Shown: positions 14,588-23,856, numbered from the stretch's first letter. The stretch: 64,000 bases of DNA from Haliscomenobacter sp040403615 (GCF_040403615.1 NZ_JBBAKG010000001.1:1-64000), one strand, 5' to 3'. A program made the numbers and translations. Notes: generated by a model not told the origin, from the sequence alone.

Positions 14588-14950
14588 TCACGGCAGCACG
14601 TTTCTTGCTGTGTAGAAGTTGGGGGTCACTGATGCGCCAAAGCCCAACAGGGTTGAGCCGCTTCTCATGTTGTTGAGATAGTAGGCCAGAGTCTGTGTGA
14701 GTTGTATCTGACCTTGGCCTTCAAGATTTGCTAGGATACTCAGCACGTTGGTTCTAGTTTCGGCAGCAATTCTAAACAACGACACTGTGAAATTGCCCGC
14801 AGCCTGGTCGGTAGTAAACACTGATCTTAAAAAACTGTACACAACATCGTATTCTTCCACAGCAACAAACTGTTCGTAACTGTAGAACTGATCAAAGATT
14901 CTTACTGTGAGATCTACGTTGGTATTGATTGCATTGACTGTGTCGCCCAT
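14588..14950 (-). CDS. Unknown small virion-type protein between tube genes and gp4
   Basis: About 120 aa, starting MGDTVNAINTNVDLTVRIFD. It is helical in the first two thirds, with aromatic residues (FYSYEQFVAVEEYDVVYSF), and ends in a Gly/Ser-rich segment. Not recognised, but its position among tube and head-completion genes suggests a head-tail or baseplate component. I chose the ATG at 14950; a TTG lies 6 bases upstream. It starts 2 bases after the stop of the tube-like gene. Confidence 0.65.
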   Translation of the reverse strand: MGDTVNAINTNVDLTVRIFDQFYSYEQFVAVEEYDVVYSFLRSVFTTDQAAGNFTVSLFRIAAETRTNVLSILANLEGQGQIQLTQTLAYYLNNMRSGSTLLGFGASVTPNFYTARNVLP

Positions 14951-14952
14951 GA

Positions 14953-16101
14953 TCAAGATTGTCCTGGTGATCTTGGAAACACAAATCCGCCGTTGCCGCC
15001 GGGCTGTTGCCGGACCGCTGCAGGAATACTGTTTCTCAATATATCTTTGAGAGCAAGATTGGCTTCTTCATTCACAATAGATCGTAGATCAGCACCTTTG
15101 AATGTGTTGTAGGCGGTGCCTGCTGTTTGTATAGCACCAATCACACCTGCCACACCACCACTCTGCAGATCTTGCACAATGCCAATGCCAGCATCCAACA
15201 GGCCGCCTTGGCCCAGCACTGTACTGGTGCTGCCTGGTCTAGATATGCTTGATCGTATGGTGTCATAGTAGGCCGGATCAGCAAACCCTCTCACATTGGT
15301 ATCAGGACGAACTTTACCAATGGCACCCGAATAATATTTCACAGTTTCGTACTGTATGCTCATGGTATTTTGCATGACTCCTGCGCCTTCGCTGTAGTTG
15401 TAGATGTCATGATTCCAGCTTTGAATTAAAGGATTGATCAGCACATAGCTGACCCATTTGTGTTGATCCATGCCATAGATGGTGATATCTTTGAAAAAGG
15501 GAGGCTTGCCAGAACTTTGGTCTCCGCCTGAGCCAACTCCGCCGCTGCCTGAATTGCTTTGATTGTAGCCTTCACCGATAAAACCCCAGTCGTTGACTGG
15601 TCGGTCATTGGCATAGATATCTCGATTGTTGTAGCTGAATCCTGGCAGGCTTTGAATTGCACCAATGCTGCCATTTTGATTGCTGGTTCCGCCATACTGT
15701 TGATTGGGATCTTTGTAGTAGTAGGCATAGTAGTTGTACCACATGCTTCGAGTCAGGTCGCCGCCATCATCGTGGAAGGTCACTTGCACAGGATCGTAAT
15801 TGATTTTTTTCTGAATTAATCGTTTGCGATTGTACTGATTCAGTACCTCTGTGTCCATTTTGAATTTTGGCAGTTCTATGGTCTTGACCATGAGACCAAT
15901 TGTGCTTTTTTCAGTCTCTGAGAACACTGCCTGCAACGGACGAACTTCGGACGTGTTGATATTGAAGTAGCAGTGGAACAAAAACTTGTTCCGTGGTGCA
16001 TACTCATATCCATTGGTACGAAAGGTCTTGGAAGCATGGGCATAGTCTTTGAGACCTTGCCCACCAAAAAAGCCTTTGAGGAAATCCTGGCCAAAAGCCA
16101 T
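14953..16101 (-). CDS. Tail-tube-like virion protein (gp48/gp54-type candidate)
   Basis: 382 aa. The stretch RNKFLFHCYFNIN and later VKTIELPKFKMDTEVLNQYN resemble the beta-barrel core of tail tube proteins, and ITIYGMDQHKWVSYVLINPL reads like its second half. A Gly/Ser-rich insertion lies around residues 140-215. It is directly downstream of gp19, and T4 has two tube-like baseplate proteins (gp48, gp54) that start tube assembly, so such a role is a reasonable inference but not certain. Ends with a Pro/Gly-rich tail. Confidence 0.6.
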   Translation of the reverse strand: MAFGQDFLKGFFGGQGLKDYAHASKTFRTNGYEYAPRNKFLFHCYFNINTSEVRPLQAVFSETEKSTIGLMVKTIELPKFKMDTEVLNQYNRKRLIQKKINYDPVQVTFHDDGGDLTRSMWYNYYAYYYKDPNQQYGGTSNQNGSIGAIQSLPGFSYNNRDIYANDRPVNDWGFIGEGYNQSNSGSGGVGSGGDQSSGKPPFFKDITIYGMDQHKWVSYVLINPLIQSWNHDIYNYSEGAGVMQNTMSIQYETVKYYSGAIGKVRPDTNVRGFADPAYYDTIRSSISRPGSTSTVLGQGGLLDAGIGIVQDLQSGGVAGVIGAIQTAGTAYNTFKGADLRSIVNEEANLALKDILRNSIPAAVRQQPGGNGGFVFPRSPGQS

Positions 16102-16107
16102 AGTTGA

Positions 16108-16725
16108 TTATCCTGTTACTACGTCGTTGACAGTTCTAGCAATTGTCGATCCAACCCCTGTGCCGTTGGGTGTTTGATTGGCGTTGTCGTACATGATATT
16201 CATGGCAATAGTTGCTGGTGCACTTTCAGAGTAGGCCATGTTGCCATAGTCCACGCTTTTCAGATAGCAGCCATACAATTCCCATGTTTCCAACACAATT
16301 GGTGCGGCAGCGCCATTGCCGCCATCGAGCACTTCAAAGCGTGTGGTAAACTTGTAGTCAATACCAGAAGCAGCCGAGGCCATTTCCAAAAAGTCCATTT
16401 GCTTCTGTAGCTGTTCGCCGACTAATCTGCTGACAGCACCTGACGCATCATCACGTAGATTGCATGTGATCTCAGCCCATTTGCCCTTGCCTGCTAGATG
16501 CAGTGTGCTGTTGTAGATTGGTATCTCAATGTTATCGAACGTCATGGTAGGTCTTTTGAAGTCTATTACCTGCTTGGTCAATTCTGTTCGTGGTGTACTC
16601 ACACCAAAGTTTTCAAATATTACTCGAAAGCGATATTTGAGTTTGGGCATGAGCAGGCCTTGGTTGCTCGCGCTTTGATCGCTTGCCAAGGGCACTGTCA
16701 TTCGTGTTAATGATGCAACGGCCAT
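16108..16725 (-). CDS. 19: gp19 tail tube protein
   Basis: A 205-aa match to the T4-like tail tube subunit. Characteristic strings are LMPKLKYRFRVIFENFG near the start, then KRPTMTFDNIEIPIYNST, GKGKWAEITCNLRDD and ETWELYGCYLKSVDYGN. Hexameric rings of this protein stack into the inner tube through which DNA passes. It follows the sheath gene after a terminator and has its own late box (GGTAAATA) and an AGGAGA ribosome site. Confidence 0.95.
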   Translation of the reverse strand: MAVASLTRMTVPLASDQSASNQGLLMPKLKYRFRVIFENFGVSTPRTELTKQVIDFKRPTMTFDNIEIPIYNSTLHLAGKGKWAEITCNLRDDASGAVSRLVGEQLQKQMDFLEMASAASGIDYKFTTRFEVLDGGNGAAAPIVLETWELYGCYLKSVDYGNMAYSESAPATIAMNIMYDNANQTPNGTGVGSTIARTVNDVVTG

Positions 16726-16746
16726 ATTTGTAATCTCCTATGCAGT

Positions 16747-16754
16747 TATTTACC
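16747..16754 (-). promoter_or_regulatory. GGTAAATA late box before gp19
   Basis: The minus strand reads GGTAAATA about 20 bases upstream of the gp19 ATG, leaving room for a leader with AGGAGA. It lies between the sheath terminator and gp19, so gp19 can be expressed apart from gp18. Confidence 0.5.
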
Positions 16755-16766
16755 TCAGTTGAGGCC

Positions 16767-16794
16767 AAAAAAAATGGGGTGTTGCCACCCCATT
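16767..16794 (-). terminator. Intrinsic terminator after gp18
   Basis: On the minus strand AATGGGGTG, a GCAA tetraloop and CACCCCATT form a perfect 9-bp hairpin followed directly by a run of T. It lies 19 bases after the sheath stop codon. This is a textbook rho-independent terminator. Confidence 0.9.
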
Positions 16795-16812
16795 TACTAG
16801 TCTAACGATATG

Positions 16813-19800
16813 TTAAACAGTGGTTGCTGTGGCCACAGAGCCTGCAGCAAGTTCGCCTGTGTTCTTGAGACGCAGAGGAATGTAAATGAATTCAACAGAT
16901 TTCACAGGTTCGATAGCAATATCAACCCAGAGCTCGTTGGCATCAATTCTGGCAGGTGTGTTGTTGGAATCATCACACACCACCAAGAAGTCATAGATAC
17001 CACGCTTGGCCACAAGGTCAATACACAAGCTGTTGATGGCGTTGGATATTTCGTTTCTGGTGATTTGATCGTTGGGTTCAAACAAGAACTGCTTGCCAAT
17101 TTCTTCCAATCTGCCACGCATGAATGCAACCAGTCGGGCCACGTTGATCCGATCCAGAGCACTACCAGTATCATAAATGGTCTTGTTGCCAAAGTTGGTA
17201 ATACCAACACCCGGAATAAACGTGATTGGGTTGATACGGTTCAGGTATTCAATGTCACGTAGACCTTGATTGTTGCCAATGGTCACAAACTCTCCAGTTT
17301 GACTGTTGATGTAACCAATAGTGGCTGCATTGTCAATCACGCCGCGACGTGTGCCAGCCGGAGCCAACCACGGATAGCTCACTTCGTCACTGCGGATAAT
17401 AGTGCGTACCATCATGTGACTAGGTGCTGTCACAACTGTGCTTCCGCCCAGATCTGTGGTCTGGCAGCTGGGATAAAACACAGCAGCATATGGTGTGCTG
17501 GTGGTCAAGCCATCGCCGGCAAATGTACCAACTCCGCTGTTGTTTGTGGCCCAGGCAACCAGTTCAGTGCCGTTGGCGTCCAGGCGCATGGGAGTGTCGC
17601 CAACCACAAAGCAGGTGTTGTTGCGCTCATTGCTGAGAGCAGACATGTTGATAATCAATTCTGGATATGCAGTACATGCCAATAGATTGAACACTGCTTG
17701 TTCTTCACGAATTGTGATACTGGTGTCAATACCTGACTTGAGTGCTGCTACAACCAATGCACGTTGTGCCAGGCGACCCATGTTGGGTGCTCCATCTGCT
17801 CTGTTGCCAGATGCTGTGACCCAGCTATTGGTTACCAGCAGATTCCAGGATGCAGGCTGTGTAGCCGGATTTTGATTGGTACTGGCTTGGATAGCCACAT
17901 ACAGTACTGCATTATACAACACCGCAGTGCCCACAGCATAGCTAGTGCTGTTACTCCAGGTTGGGTAGGTGAAATCAGCAGCATTGAAGTAATCAACCTG
18001 GAAGCTCTTGACATTGAAGCCGGAACGACGTGTGTTGAACAACAACATGCCTGTGGGATACAGTGCAGAATCAGGTGCATCAACGTCTAGATAGTTGCTG
18101 GTCAACAGGCTCACAATTGTGGGCAAGGCACCTGTAATTGGATCCACAGTACCTGTGGGGCTCCAACGAGCATCTGCAAACAACACACCATTTTCAGTGG
18201 TTTGATCAGTGTTGTCGACCAGGACCCATTGATCCACACCTTCAACATTTTGCCAACGTTTGATCACAGGATAAATTTCAAGATTGCTAGTGTCAATCCA
18301 GAGATCACCATACACCAACGCAGTGGCATCACTTTGTGTGGTAGGTGCTGTGGCAGAGATTTGTGGTCCTGCAGGATCAGTTAGAGAAAGATTGTCGCCA
18401 CGAACGTCATTGGTTTCGTTTCGATATCCAACCCATCCTGTTCCACTCTGAATCATGATATCAACCTGGCTGGTGGTAGAAAAATACCAGTAACGGCCAT
18501 CAGCTGGGTCTTGATCCGGAGCAGTTGGGCTGGCCGTGTAATCCAATGCTTGCCATGCACTAAGCAACAGAGTAACTTCGTTGTTTATAACAGAACTGCG
18601 GCAACCAGTGGTAGCAGTGGTAAAACCAGCGTTGCTCAAAGCAGTACCGGCACCCACATTGTCCAGCACAATCACACCGCCGATGCTTTGTGTGAACACA
18701 ATGGCACCAGTTGAATCCACTGCTGCACTCACACCCGGAACTCCAGCAGAACTTACCGCAGTAATAAATGCCGCAGCAGTAGTTCCACTAATGGTAGCAG
18801 TCACAGCGGTAGTTAGGCTGGTTGAATTTGCTACAGATGTTTGAATAGTAAATTGGTTACCATTTGTGAATGAGGGTGTGAATGTACTGCCTGTTATTAC
18901 TGTGGCTCCTTGGGACACACGCTCAAATACCTGCAGAGTGTAGGTGTTGTTGTAGGGATATGCTGCAACTCCGCTGAGTTCTGGATTCACATTGTATTGT
19001 GTGTATGTTGTGCCAACAGCAATATTTTTGCCGCCGCCTGTGGGGTCCAGTGTTGCATTGGCACTCTGATCATTGGCATATACTGTGGCAGATTGTTGTA
19101 CAAATGCACCTAGTGCAATACTGTATTTTTTCACAACCATTGAAGTTCCAAGATTGCTGCTGGTGATCTTGTTCCAGACGCTGCCTGTGGGTCTAGGTTG
19201 ATCGTCTGTGGTTCTCCAGCGTGGCACAGTGAAGTTGGCACTTTGTTGCAGGGTAGGAGCATAATTGGCAACGTTGGCAGTGATACCCAGGGTAGTTAGC
19301 AGTCCTGCTGTGGAACCTGTTGAGTTAACAACAACAATACCGTCGTCGGCTGTGGAATTGTCAGCTGTGGCACTGGCATCAGCAAATAAACACAGTTTGT
19401 TGTCTATGACTGCTGAGTAAACACCAAGGATGTTTCTAGTATTGATAGCTGCACTAAGACCAGCAATATCATTGTTGGGAGCTACAGGAACAGCAACACT
19501 TGAACCATTGATCACAATGGTGTTGCTGGCTGTTAAATCCGCTGTCACAGCATTGGCGCCTGTCAAGGTTGGCCAGCTCAGTTTCCAGTCATTGGACCCA
19601 ACCAGGACCCAGGTATTGTACAAGTCTGACAATTCAGTAGCAGTGGTTTGAGTTGTAGCTGCTGCGCCATTTTTGTAATATATAGGATTGGCAACGTTGG
19701 TTGCAACCACAGCGTAATCTCCAATGCTGCCGTAATCTTGAGAAGGAACTCCGCTGGTGAGGTCCGACGTATTGGTAATAACCAAGGGCACTTGATTGCT

Positions 19801-20268
19801 AAATGCACCAGTGGTCAGGTTCCATTCAAATGTGCCCCAGATAGTGTTGGCAGTGTCTAACCAGAATGTGCCATCATTGGGTTCACCTGTGGGGCGAACC
19901 AGGCTGGCTGTGAGTTCGGAAAGATCAATGTCCACACGTTGAACATACGCACGATTGGTGATACCCAAGGCAGAGTAAGCAGCCAACAAACCATATTCGT
20001 TGAGCTCGTAACCATTGATTGGCGTACCTGCTGTGGTTTTGTAGAAAAACGGATTGCCAAATGTAGCTGATAGATCACGTTGACTAGTGACCAAATAAAC
20101 TTTATTTGCGTTGGCCGCTAGTGTGCCAGCTGCAACATCCACGCCAGAACCTGAAACTTTGTTTTGCGCTGTGGCGATCAACATGTAAGGTACTGAGTTT
20201 GTGGCTGCAGGAATGTAATTTGTTTCGTCAATTACAGTGACTTGAACTCCGGGTGATACTAGTGCCAT
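16813..20268 (-). CDS. 18: gp18 tail sheath protein, expanded
   Basis: The contractile sheath subunit. The N-terminus MALVSPGVQVTVIDETNYIP and the C-terminal region with DTSITIREEQAVFNLL, MMVRTIIRSDEVSYPWLAPAG and LNRINPITFIPGVG are standard for T4-like sheaths. At 1151 aa it is much longer than T4 gp18 (659 aa). The extra length lies between about residues 120 and 780 and contains Trp-rich segments such as DGRYWYFSTTSQVDIMIQSG and VYGDLWIDTSNLEIYP, probably domains displayed on the outside of the sheath. Preceded by GATAAATA and an AAAGGAG ribosome site; followed by an intrinsic terminator. Confidence 0.95.
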   Translation of the reverse strand: MALVSPGVQVTVIDETNYIPAATNSVPYMLIATAQNKVSGSGVDVAAGTLAANANKVYLVTSQRDLSATFGNPFFYKTTAGTPINGYELNEYGLLAAYSALGITNRAYVQRVDIDLSELTASLVRPTGEPNDGTFWLDTANTIWGTFEWNLTTGAFSNQVPLVITNTSDLTSGVPSQDYGSIGDYAVVATNVANPIYYKNGAAATTQTTATELSDLYNTWVLVGSNDWKLSWPTLTGANAVTADLTASNTIVINGSSVAVPVAPNNDIAGLSAAINTRNILGVYSAVIDNKLCLFADASATADNSTADDGIVVVNSTGSTAGLLTTLGITANVANYAPTLQQSANFTVPRWRTTDDQPRPTGSVWNKITSSNLGTSMVVKKYSIALGAFVQQSATVYANDQSANATLDPTGGGKNIAVGTTYTQYNVNPELSGVAAYPYNNTYTLQVFERVSQGATVITGSTFTPSFTNGNQFTIQTSVANSTSLTTAVTATISGTTAAAFITAVSSAGVPGVSAAVDSTGAIVFTQSIGGVIVLDNVGAGTALSNAGFTTATTGCRSSVINNEVTLLLSAWQALDYTASPTAPDQDPADGRYWYFSTTSQVDIMIQSGTGWVGYRNETNDVRGDNLSLTDPAGPQISATAPTTQSDATALVYGDLWIDTSNLEIYPVIKRWQNVEGVDQWVLVDNTDQTTENGVLFADARWSPTGTVDPITGALPTIVSLLTSNYLDVDAPDSALYPTGMLLFNTRRSGFNVKSFQVDYFNAADFTYPTWSNSTSYAVGTAVLYNAVLYVAIQASTNQNPATQPASWNLLVTNSWVTASGNRADGAPNMGRLAQRALVVAALKSGIDTSITIREEQAVFNLLACTAYPELIINMSALSNERNNTCFVVGDTPMRLDANGTELVAWATNNSGVGTFAGDGLTTSTPYAAVFYPSCQTTDLGGSTVVTAPSHMMVRTIIRSDEVSYPWLAPAGTRRGVIDNAATIGYINSQTGEFVTIGNNQGLRDIEYLNRINPITFIPGVGITNFGNKTIYDTGSALDRINVARLVAFMRGRLEEIGKQFLFEPNDQITRNEISNAINSLCIDLVAKRGIYDFLVVCDDSNNTPARIDANELWVDIAIEPVKSVEFIYIPLRLKNTGELAAGSVATATTV

Positions 20269-20295
20269 TTTGGCTCCTTTAAAAACTTATGTAGA

Positions 20296-20303
20296 TATTT
20301 ATC
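20296..20303 (-). promoter_or_regulatory. GATAAATA late box before gp18
   Basis: The minus strand reads GATAAATA about 27 bases upstream of the gp18 ATG, with AAAGGAG in the leader. Good spacing for a late promoter. Confidence 0.55.
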
Positions 20304-20354
20304 GGATGATGACAAAACCAGTGGTGTTGCGTTGCCCTTTGCAAAGGTTTGTAT

Positions 20355-20362
20355 GGTAAATA
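20355..20362 (+). promoter_or_regulatory. GGTAAATA late box 4 bases before the HNH-like gene
   Basis: GGTAAATA, then CCCC, then the ATG at 20367. A leaderless arrangement like those before gp16 and the TPR-glycosyltransferase gene. Confidence 0.4.
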
Positions 20363-20366
20363 CCCC

Positions 20367-20711
20367 ATGAGACCCATGTGTTCTACTTGTAATCAACGCC
20401 TAGTAGCTGTGAACTACACCCGCAACGAGATTGTACACTATCGAACCAAATGCGACCACTGCATTAGAAGAAACAAAAAAATTAAGACCCCAAAACCGCG
20501 GTGGCAACTAGACGGATACAAGAAAAAACCCACATGCGATCGCTGTGGGTTCAAGGCTAGATATAATTCTCAGTTGCTGGTTTGCCATCTGGACGGAAAT
20601 CTAAATCACAGTGATTTACGGAACTTACGCACAGTTTGTTTGAACTGCATGGAGGAAGTAAAGCGGCTTGATATACCCTGGGTTCCTAATCAACTTCAGG
20701 CTGATCGTTGA
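20367..20711 (+). CDS. HNH-like zinc-ribbon protein
   Basis: 114 aa. Four Cys-x2-Cys pairs are seen: CSTC, CDHC, CDRC and CLNC. The end has LVCHLDGNLNHSDLRNLRTVCLNC, an HNH-like core with His and Asn residues between two zinc ligands. Similar small proteins occur as single genes in T4-like marine phages and may be endonucleases or DNA-binding proteins. I chose the ATG at 20367 (MRPMCSTC); an in-frame TTG lies 18 bases upstream. It is the lone plus-strand gene here and overlaps the end of the dNMP kinase gene by 16 bases, tail to tail. Confidence 0.7.
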   Translation: MRPMCSTCNQRLVAVNYTRNEIVHYRTKCDHCIRRNKKIKTPKPRWQLDGYKKKPTCDRCGFKARYNSQLLVCHLDGNLNHSDLRNLRTVCLNCMEEVKRLDIPWVPNQLQADR

Positions 20712-21340
20712 GTTACCAGCTGCTGCACCTGTTCATACAGGTGATCTAGACTGGAATTGTTGTCCAACACAGCATCAAACTTTGTGCCTGCCCAGGCATA
20801 TTCGCTGGCATGAATTTTACTACGTTCCAGCTTGACTTTGCTGATGGTCCAGTTAGAGTTGCCGTCGGGTCCGTGATTTACGCTGACGGCTGCATCATAC
20901 CACACAGGTTCAGGTCCACGGGTCACACGCACCACAATGCCGCCTGCTGCCTTGATTGATTTAATTTCGTTGGGAAAGCGGCAATCACTAATCACAATAT
21001 CGTCTGTGGAGTTACGCAGTTTGTTTTCCAAGCTGGCAATCCAGATATCGTCATGAAACCCTTGACGGCAAACTTCTGTGCCCCAGTATTGCAGCACCCA
21101 ACGTGGAGTTAGTTTGGGCAGTTTTAAACGTTCTGCCCACCAAGGATCAATTTGATCCCGCCATTCGCGGGCTTGCTTGGTGCGCCCTTCCAGCAGTTCT
21201 CTGTTCCATCCAAACACATGGCTCACAGCGTCTTTGAGTGTGTTGGCAAAACTTTCTCTACGGAATTGATGTATGTTAACTAGATAATCTGCAATGGTAT
21301 CTTTACCGCTGCCTATGAATCCCACAACTCCTATGATCAT
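20696..21340 (-). CDS. 1: Deoxynucleoside monophosphate kinase (gp1)
   Basis: 214 aa. The P-loop is at residues 7-15 (GFIGSGKDT) and the second family motif is VISDCRFPNEI near residue 117. These match T4 gp1, which phosphorylates dNMPs to dNDPs for phage DNA synthesis. Helices with SFANTLKDAVSHVFGWNRE fit the nucleoside-binding region. Its ATG overlaps the stop of the exonuclease gene (ATGA) with AAGGA just upstream, so the two are co-translated. Confidence 0.88.
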   Translation of the reverse strand: MIIGVVGFIGSGKDTIADYLVNIHQFRRESFANTLKDAVSHVFGWNRELLEGRTKQAREWRDQIDPWWAERLKLPKLTPRWVLQYWGTEVCRQGFHDDIWIASLENKLRNSTDDIVISDCRFPNEIKSIKAAGGIVVRVTRGPEPVWYDAAVSVNHGPDGNSNWTISKVKLERSKIHASEYAWAGTKFDAVLDNNSSLDHLYEQVQQLVTQRSA

Positions 21341-21861
21341 TTTAATTCCTTTACGTCCAGATGTTTTAGTGTGGCTTGCAGCATGTCAATTTGACGGCGA
21401 CAATCCTCTAGTGCATGATGACTGGTAGCAGGACGGGGCAGCTCAGGCCACAAACTATATATGGTGCGACTGTCGCGAACCACGTAAAACTGCCACGGGA
21501 TAGGCTTGTTGTAGCTCTTGTAGGCATGCTCAATTATGTTCATGTCATAGGTGGGACCGTTGGCCCAGATCAATCGGCTCTGCCAGATAAACTTGGCCAG
21601 TTCATCCAGTGCCTGGTCCAGAGGAATACGGTCTTGTTCGTTGAATGCTTCGTCCCGTGCTGCTGTGGGTTGGGTGGCCCACCAGTCTATGGTGCCTTGT
21701 TGGATGCTGCGGGCTTGTTGACTTTCTAGATCAATCCTGGCATAGTAGTGTCGTTCATGATAGCCTGTATCCAGCGGATCAAAACTCTGAGCTGCAATAG
21801 TCAAAATAGTTGTGTCGGGACCTGTGCCAAGTCCTTCAATATCGATCATTAAATCTGCCAT
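21337..21861 (-). CDS. DexA/Rv2179c-like 3'-5' exonuclease
   Basis: 174 aa from the chosen ATG. It carries DEDDh-type exonuclease residues: MIDIEGLGTGP (Asp7, Glu9), WANGPTYDMNIIEHAY with the next Asp, and HHALEDCRRQIDML with the final His and Asp. This arrangement fits T4 DexA and Rv2179c-like exonucleases, which degrade DNA or RNA from the 3' end. I chose ATG at 21861 (MADLMIDIEG). A GTG at 21894 gives 11 extra residues, but the -10 element falls between them, so that start would lie upstream of the predicted transcript. Transcribed with gp1. Confidence 0.8.
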   Translation of the reverse strand: MADLMIDIEGLGTGPDTTILTIAAQSFDPLDTGYHERHYYARIDLESQQARSIQQGTIDWWATQPTAARDEAFNEQDRIPLDQALDELAKFIWQSRLIWANGPTYDMNIIEHAYKSYNKPIPWQFYVVRDSRTIYSLWPELPRPATSHHALEDCRRQIDMLQATLKHLDVKELK

Positions 21862-21867
21862 ACTGCA

Positions 21868-21896
21868 AGTATAACACAGAGTGGCTCGTGCCACAA
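21868..21896 (-). promoter_or_regulatory. Host-type promoter of the exonuclease-kinase pair
   Basis: The minus strand has TTGTGG, a 17-base spacer and an extended -10 TGTTATACT. The ATG follows the -10 after 6 bases, so transcription should begin at about the start codon and the mRNA would be leaderless. The spacer contains a perfect inverted repeat, GTGGC and GCCAC. Confidence 0.5.
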
Positions 21897-21904
21897 GAGA
21901 TAGT

Positions 21905-22675
21905 TTAGCCGATAACGAAGGTCAATGGTTGAGAAGCATCCACATACAGTTTGAGCTCTTCAATGCACTTGTCCATTTGTGCCTGTGCTTCGGCCTTCAT
22001 TGCTGCACCATTGAGAGTACCGCCACCATTGGGGCCGGCAATGGTGCCAAACTTTTCACGGGCTTCACCAATGATCATTTTACTGGCTGCTACCATGTAG
22101 TCCTTGATCCATTGTTGGATCTGGAAGTCGCCCAACAACTGGATTTCGGGCTTGAGATTGTAGGTCCACAACAGGACCACTTCACCGTAGCCGGTTGGGC
22201 TGCGAATAAGTTGTAGTTTTTTGGTGACAGGATTCCAGGTGTAGTTTATAAAGCCGCCAAACATTCTAGCTGCCAATTCCACATACTGGGTGTAAAAATC
22301 GTAGGTGGCCAGGCCGCCTGATTGGTTAAAGTTGATCAGGTACACATTCATCTGTGCCTGACTAAACGGATCAAAATTAGAACCTGTTGGCCCCGAGGCA
22401 ATGCCAAAACTGCGCCGGAAAATCTGTCTAACACTCTGCACTTCTTGTGGCAAGGTGTAGATGTTCTGCTGATTTACCAACTGCATAAAGCTGTAGCTTT
22501 CTTCGTAGGCATTGTTGGCCCGTTGGCGATAGGTGCCAACAGTTCTTTGATACGCTGCTTCTAGATGAGCAGGATCAAGTTCAAGGTCAATGATTTGATG
22601 GCCCAGTTGTAGGCGCACATACTCAAAGAGATTGGTTTTTAGCGTGATTAAATCAATAGATTGTTGTTCGACCAT
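21905..22675 (-). CDS. 13: Neck protein, gp13-like
   Basis: 256 aa. The N-terminal helices LFEYVRLQLGHQIIDLELDPAHLEAAYQ resemble the start of phage head-tail connector proteins of the gp13 type (short helix, then a x-[VI]-[DE]-[VIL]-x-L/P segment). The rest is mixed, with YTLPQEVQSVRQIFRRSFG. Gp13 joins the filled head to the tail together with gp14. The assignment is supported by its position next to gp14 and gp15, but the sequence match is from memory and moderate. It has a CTAAATAT box and GGAG before the ATG. Confidence 0.6.
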   Translation of the reverse strand: MVEQQSIDLITLKTNLFEYVRLQLGHQIIDLELDPAHLEAAYQRTVGTYRQRANNAYEESYSFMQLVNQQNIYTLPQEVQSVRQIFRRSFGIASGPTGSNFDPFSQAQMNVYLINFNQSGGLATYDFYTQYVELAARMFGGFINYTWNPVTKKLQLIRSPTGYGEVVLLWTYNLKPEIQLLGDFQIQQWIKDYMVAASKMIIGEAREKFGTIAGPNGGGTLNGAAMKAEAQAQMDKCIEELKLYVDASQPLTFVIG

Positions 22676-22693
22676 TAGGGGCTCCGTGCCCTA

Positions 22694-22701
22694 TATTTAG
22701 T
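22694..22701 (-). promoter_or_regulatory. ACTAAATA late box before the gp13-like gene
   Basis: The minus strand reads ACTAAATA about 18 bases upstream of the ATG. The leader between them contains GGAG inside a small hairpin (TAGGG and CCCTA arms), which may partly hide the ribosome site. Confidence 0.5.
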
Positions 22702-22704
22702 CTT

Positions 22705-23856
22705 TTACCACGCCTTCAGTATAACCAAGTTCTCAGTTCCACGTCCGTTAAACTGTGTCTCTGTAGTGGTTAGATCTTTGTAGATCTTTCTAGCAGCAGG
22801 CTTGCCAGCGGCCTGCATGGCCCGCACAATGTCAGCTGGTTTGCGCACAGTTTTCTGCACACTTTCTGCGGTGCTAAAACCAATGATGCTGTTGCTCTTG
22901 ACAGTAAATGTGCCCACATGCGAGTCTGCTACCACATGGATCAGTTTGCGTTTCTTGCTGTCATACAGCCAGGCTTCGCTCTTGTCCACTAGGTTTGCAG
23001 GAGCAAGTCCTTTGATTTTGAGATCCACAATTTCTGCCTGAAACTTGAACTTGGCTGCACGTTTTTCTGGACTAATGGCCTTGGCCTTGCGTGGCTTGCG
23101 GTCAACCTTCTTGATCTGCACGTATGCGCCACAGTCATTGATCACTGCTTCACAAAACTTCACAATGCCGCGCATTTGAATCTTGGTGAAGTTGCTGTAG
23201 CCTTCTGCTAGTTGAGCATCCTTGCCGCCAATCACTGTTTCAAATTCTACAAGTTTGCGTTTCCAGTCTGTGGCAATTTCATTTACCATTTGTGGTGCTA
23301 CATTTTTGCCACGGATGATAGTAATGGGCTTGATGTCTGCGCTCATCTTGGCACCGGACACCACAAAATCGTCAAACAAACCTTCCAGCTCGCCTGCACA
23401 TTCTGTAAGTTTTTCCCGCAATCGATCCTGGATGGTTTGGCGGGCAGGTGCTGTGTCTGTTTTTTCCACTTCTGCTTGTTGAGTGGTTCCTAGAGTGTCT
23501 GCCAGCATGTTGTCTAGTTGAATCTGTTCTGCTTCAGTCAAGTCCAGCCCCACCTGGCTCATTCTACACATCCAGCCTGTGGTCAGTCTCAGTGCAGAAT
23601 CCGGAACACCGCGAAGCAGTCGCACATCGTTCTTGCGGCCGTGAGTTTCCAGGTAGCTCACCACCATGTCTCTGGCATCCTTTTTGCCATAAAAGTAATT
23701 GTACCAGCTAAACGCCTTGGTCAACTGACTTATTCGATCATAAATGGGCTGTACACGCCAGGTGGGCTCATCGCCCATGAATTTGGTATCGGCGCTGCGT
23801 GGGTTTAATGGACGCACAGTGGCGCGAACTGGCTGAGCAGTGGCAGTGGTTTTCAT
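22705..23856 (-). CDS. Unknown 383-aa protein under a strong host-type promoter
   Basis: Not recognised. It is Lys/Arg-rich in the second half, with RKPRKAKAISPEKRAAKFKF around residue 270, and mostly helical earlier (QIQLDNMLADTLGTTQQAEV). No enzyme motif is seen. The ATG at 23856 has a good ribosome site AAGGAGT and a consensus-like sigma70 promoter 22-50 bases upstream, unlike the late-type structural genes on either side. An early or middle-expressed regulatory or DNA-metabolism role is therefore more likely than a virion role (inference). Confidence 0.75.
   Translation of the reverse strand: MKTTATAQPVRATVRPLNPRSADTKFMGDEPTWRVQPIYDRISQLTKAFSWYNYFYGKKDARDMVVSYLETHGRKNDVRLLRGVPDSALRLTTGWMCRMSQVGLDLTEAEQIQLDNMLADTLGTTQQAEVEKTDTAPARQTIQDRLREKLTECAGELEGLFDDFVVSGAKMSADIKPITIIRGKNVAPQMVNEIATDWKRKLVEFETVIGGKDAQLAEGYSNFTKIQMRGIVKFCEAVINDCGAYVQIKKVDRKPRKAKAISPEKRAAKFKFQAEIVDLKIKGLAPANLVDKSEAWLYDSKKRKLIHVVADSHVGTFTVKSNSIIGFSTAESVQKTVRKPADIVRAMQAAGKPAARKIYKDLTTTETQFNGRGTENLVILKAW

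Noticed and set aside
16753..16766. Small palindrome CCTCA/TGAGG next to the gp18 terminator as a second terminator
   Set aside because: Only 5 bp with a 2-base centre and no T run; the neighbouring 9-bp hairpin explains termination.
16810..18090. Plus-strand ORFs of 126-150 aa opposite gp18
   Set aside because: Antisense shadows of the conserved sheath gene; no independent signals.
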